Assembly (NCBI GenBank): GCA_021822995.1
Contig: JAKAPN010000085.1
Span: 1-5,444 of the forward strand
Reading direction: 5' to 3'
From: an archaeon
GTDB lineage: Archaea; Thermoproteota; Nitrososphaeria; Nitrososphaerales; Gagatemarchaeaceae
DNA: 5,444 nucleotides
The notes beneath the pieces were generated by a model. It ran no database searches. It saw only the letters and a program-made list of their open reading frames with translations, and had not been told where the DNA came from. The position numbers and the translations under genes were made by a program. This document shows, piece by piece, positions 5,056-5,444 of the stretch; position 1 is the first letter of the stretch; each line of letters begins with the position of its first letter.

Positions 5056-5076
5056 CAATATCAATAAATCAAAATA
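5056..5076 (+). promoter_or_regulatory. AT-rich promoter region of the tandem wHTH gene
   Basis: The block contains TCAATAAATC (5061-5070) followed by AAAATA (5071-5076), the most AT-rich stretch in this part of the window. A TATA box centred at 5066-5074 predicts a transcript start near 5092-5100, about 13-20 nt before the TTG at 5113. AAGGA at 5099-5103 could serve as a weak Shine-Dalgarno. The remainder of the 4996-5112 spacer holds nothing else recognisable. Confidence 0.45.
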
Positions 5077-5112
5077 CAGCTTCGCGCAGATCGGCGTAAG
5101 GAAGCGAAGGTT

Positions 5113-5444
5113 TTGTCATTTCTGGATCAGAGCGTCGAAGAAACAACCTTGGATGGGACCAGACGGGAGATCTACGACTACATCAGGTCGCACCCTGGCA
5201 CGCACGAACGCGAAATCGAGAAGGAGCTGGGGATAGCGACGGGAGACCTGCGATACCATCTGGGCAAGCTTTCGAGGGCTGATCTGATAACCACCTGGGG
5301 GAGCGGGACCAAGTTCATCTTCCCTTCAAACCTCTTCGGGGAGAAGCAGGAGGTCCTTCTGGGGCTGCTTACCCAGGAGACCCCGCGCGAGATTCTGCTG
5401 TCCATCACTAGGCACCCCGGCATAGCTCAGAAAGAACTCGCGGA
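5113..5444 (+). CDS. Tandem winged-helix transcriptional regulator, 3' end beyond the window
   Basis: The plus-strand frame stays open from 5068 to the window edge and gives 110 residues from a TTG at 5113. The first winged helix spans about residues 16-72: TRREIYDYIRSHPG (16-29), turn and recognition helix within REIEKELGIATGDLRYHLGKL (33-53), then a wing, LITTWGSGTKFIFP (58-71). A linker (73-88) leads into a second domain beginning ETPREILLSITRHPGIAQKEL (89-109), again helix 1 and the start of an HTH; it is cut by the window end. This pattern, one wHTH with an LRYHL motif followed by a second opening with (Q)ETPR-x-I-L, recurs in archaeal regulators with two wHTH domains. The start is uncertain. 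TTG 5113 is preferred because the frame is closed by TAA at 5065 and no ATG or GTG precedes the domain; TTG 5149 is possible. The target is unknown; a terminator separates it from the RAM gene. Confidence 0.85.
   Translation, partial: MSFLDQSVEETTLDGTRREIYDYIRSHPGTHEREIEKELGIATGDLRYHLGKLSRADLITTWGSGTKFIFPSNLFGEKQEVLLGLLTQETPREILLSITRHPGIAQKELA

Noticed and set aside
5178..5423. 81-residue minus-strand open frame near the right edge
   Set aside because: The plus-strand frame here encodes a clear winged helix; the minus-strand product shows no domain.

Overview
The window looks like a piece of a GC-rich archaeal chromosome, most likely from the Thermoproteota (Nitrososphaeria/Bathyarchaeia-like lineages). 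Four things support this. AT-rich TATA-like boxes lie about 25-40 nt upstream of several starts. First genes use TTG or lack a Shine-Dalgarno, while the one clearly downstream operon gene has a strong GGAGG. One gene is a stand-alone Lrp/AsnC ligand-binding-domain protein. The compact winged-helix regulators are of the type common in these archaea. The lineage is inferred from protein style and was not tested by a search.

Layout from left to right: (1) at 1-87, a possible 3' remnant of an upstream membrane-protein gene. (2) At 137-2314 on the plus strand, hppA, a complete membrane-bound proton-pumping pyrophosphatase of the K+-independent type, with a TTG start about 25 nt after a TATA-like box. 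(3) At 2315-2391, a short convergent gap containing two inverted repeats, a candidate bidirectional terminator. (4) At 3000-2392 on the minus strand, a two-gene operon: an ArsR-like winged-helix regulator whose TAG stop directly abuts the ATG of a 96-residue three-helix membrane protein. A perfect 8-bp hairpin sits just upstream of the operon's TATA box. (5) At 4133-3153 on the minus strand, a membrane-anchored, Thr/Ser-rich surface protein with two tandem COG4315/Lipoprotein_15-like domains (Yx(FWY)xxD). (6) At about 4134-4452, a divergent intergenic region with palindromes, a helical-turn direct repeat and a strong inverted repeat. (7) At 4453-4977 on the plus strand, a protein made of two tandem RAM (Lrp/AsnC effector-binding) domains with no DNA-binding domain, ending in a hairpin plus T-tract terminator. 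(8) From 5113 to the window end on the plus strand, the start of a tandem winged-helix regulator.

Functionally, the window combines one housekeeping energy-conserving pump (PPi hydrolysis coupled to H+ export), one exported protein of unknown role, and a cluster of small regulatory proteins (two wHTH proteins and one effector-sensing RAM protein). Nothing ties these into one pathway. The most interesting unit is the tightly coupled regulator plus small membrane protein. Next are the structured intergenic region at 4149-4452 and the DNA-binding-free double RAM protein. I see no mobile element, CRISPR array, rRNA or tRNA, and no clearly new multi-gene system.
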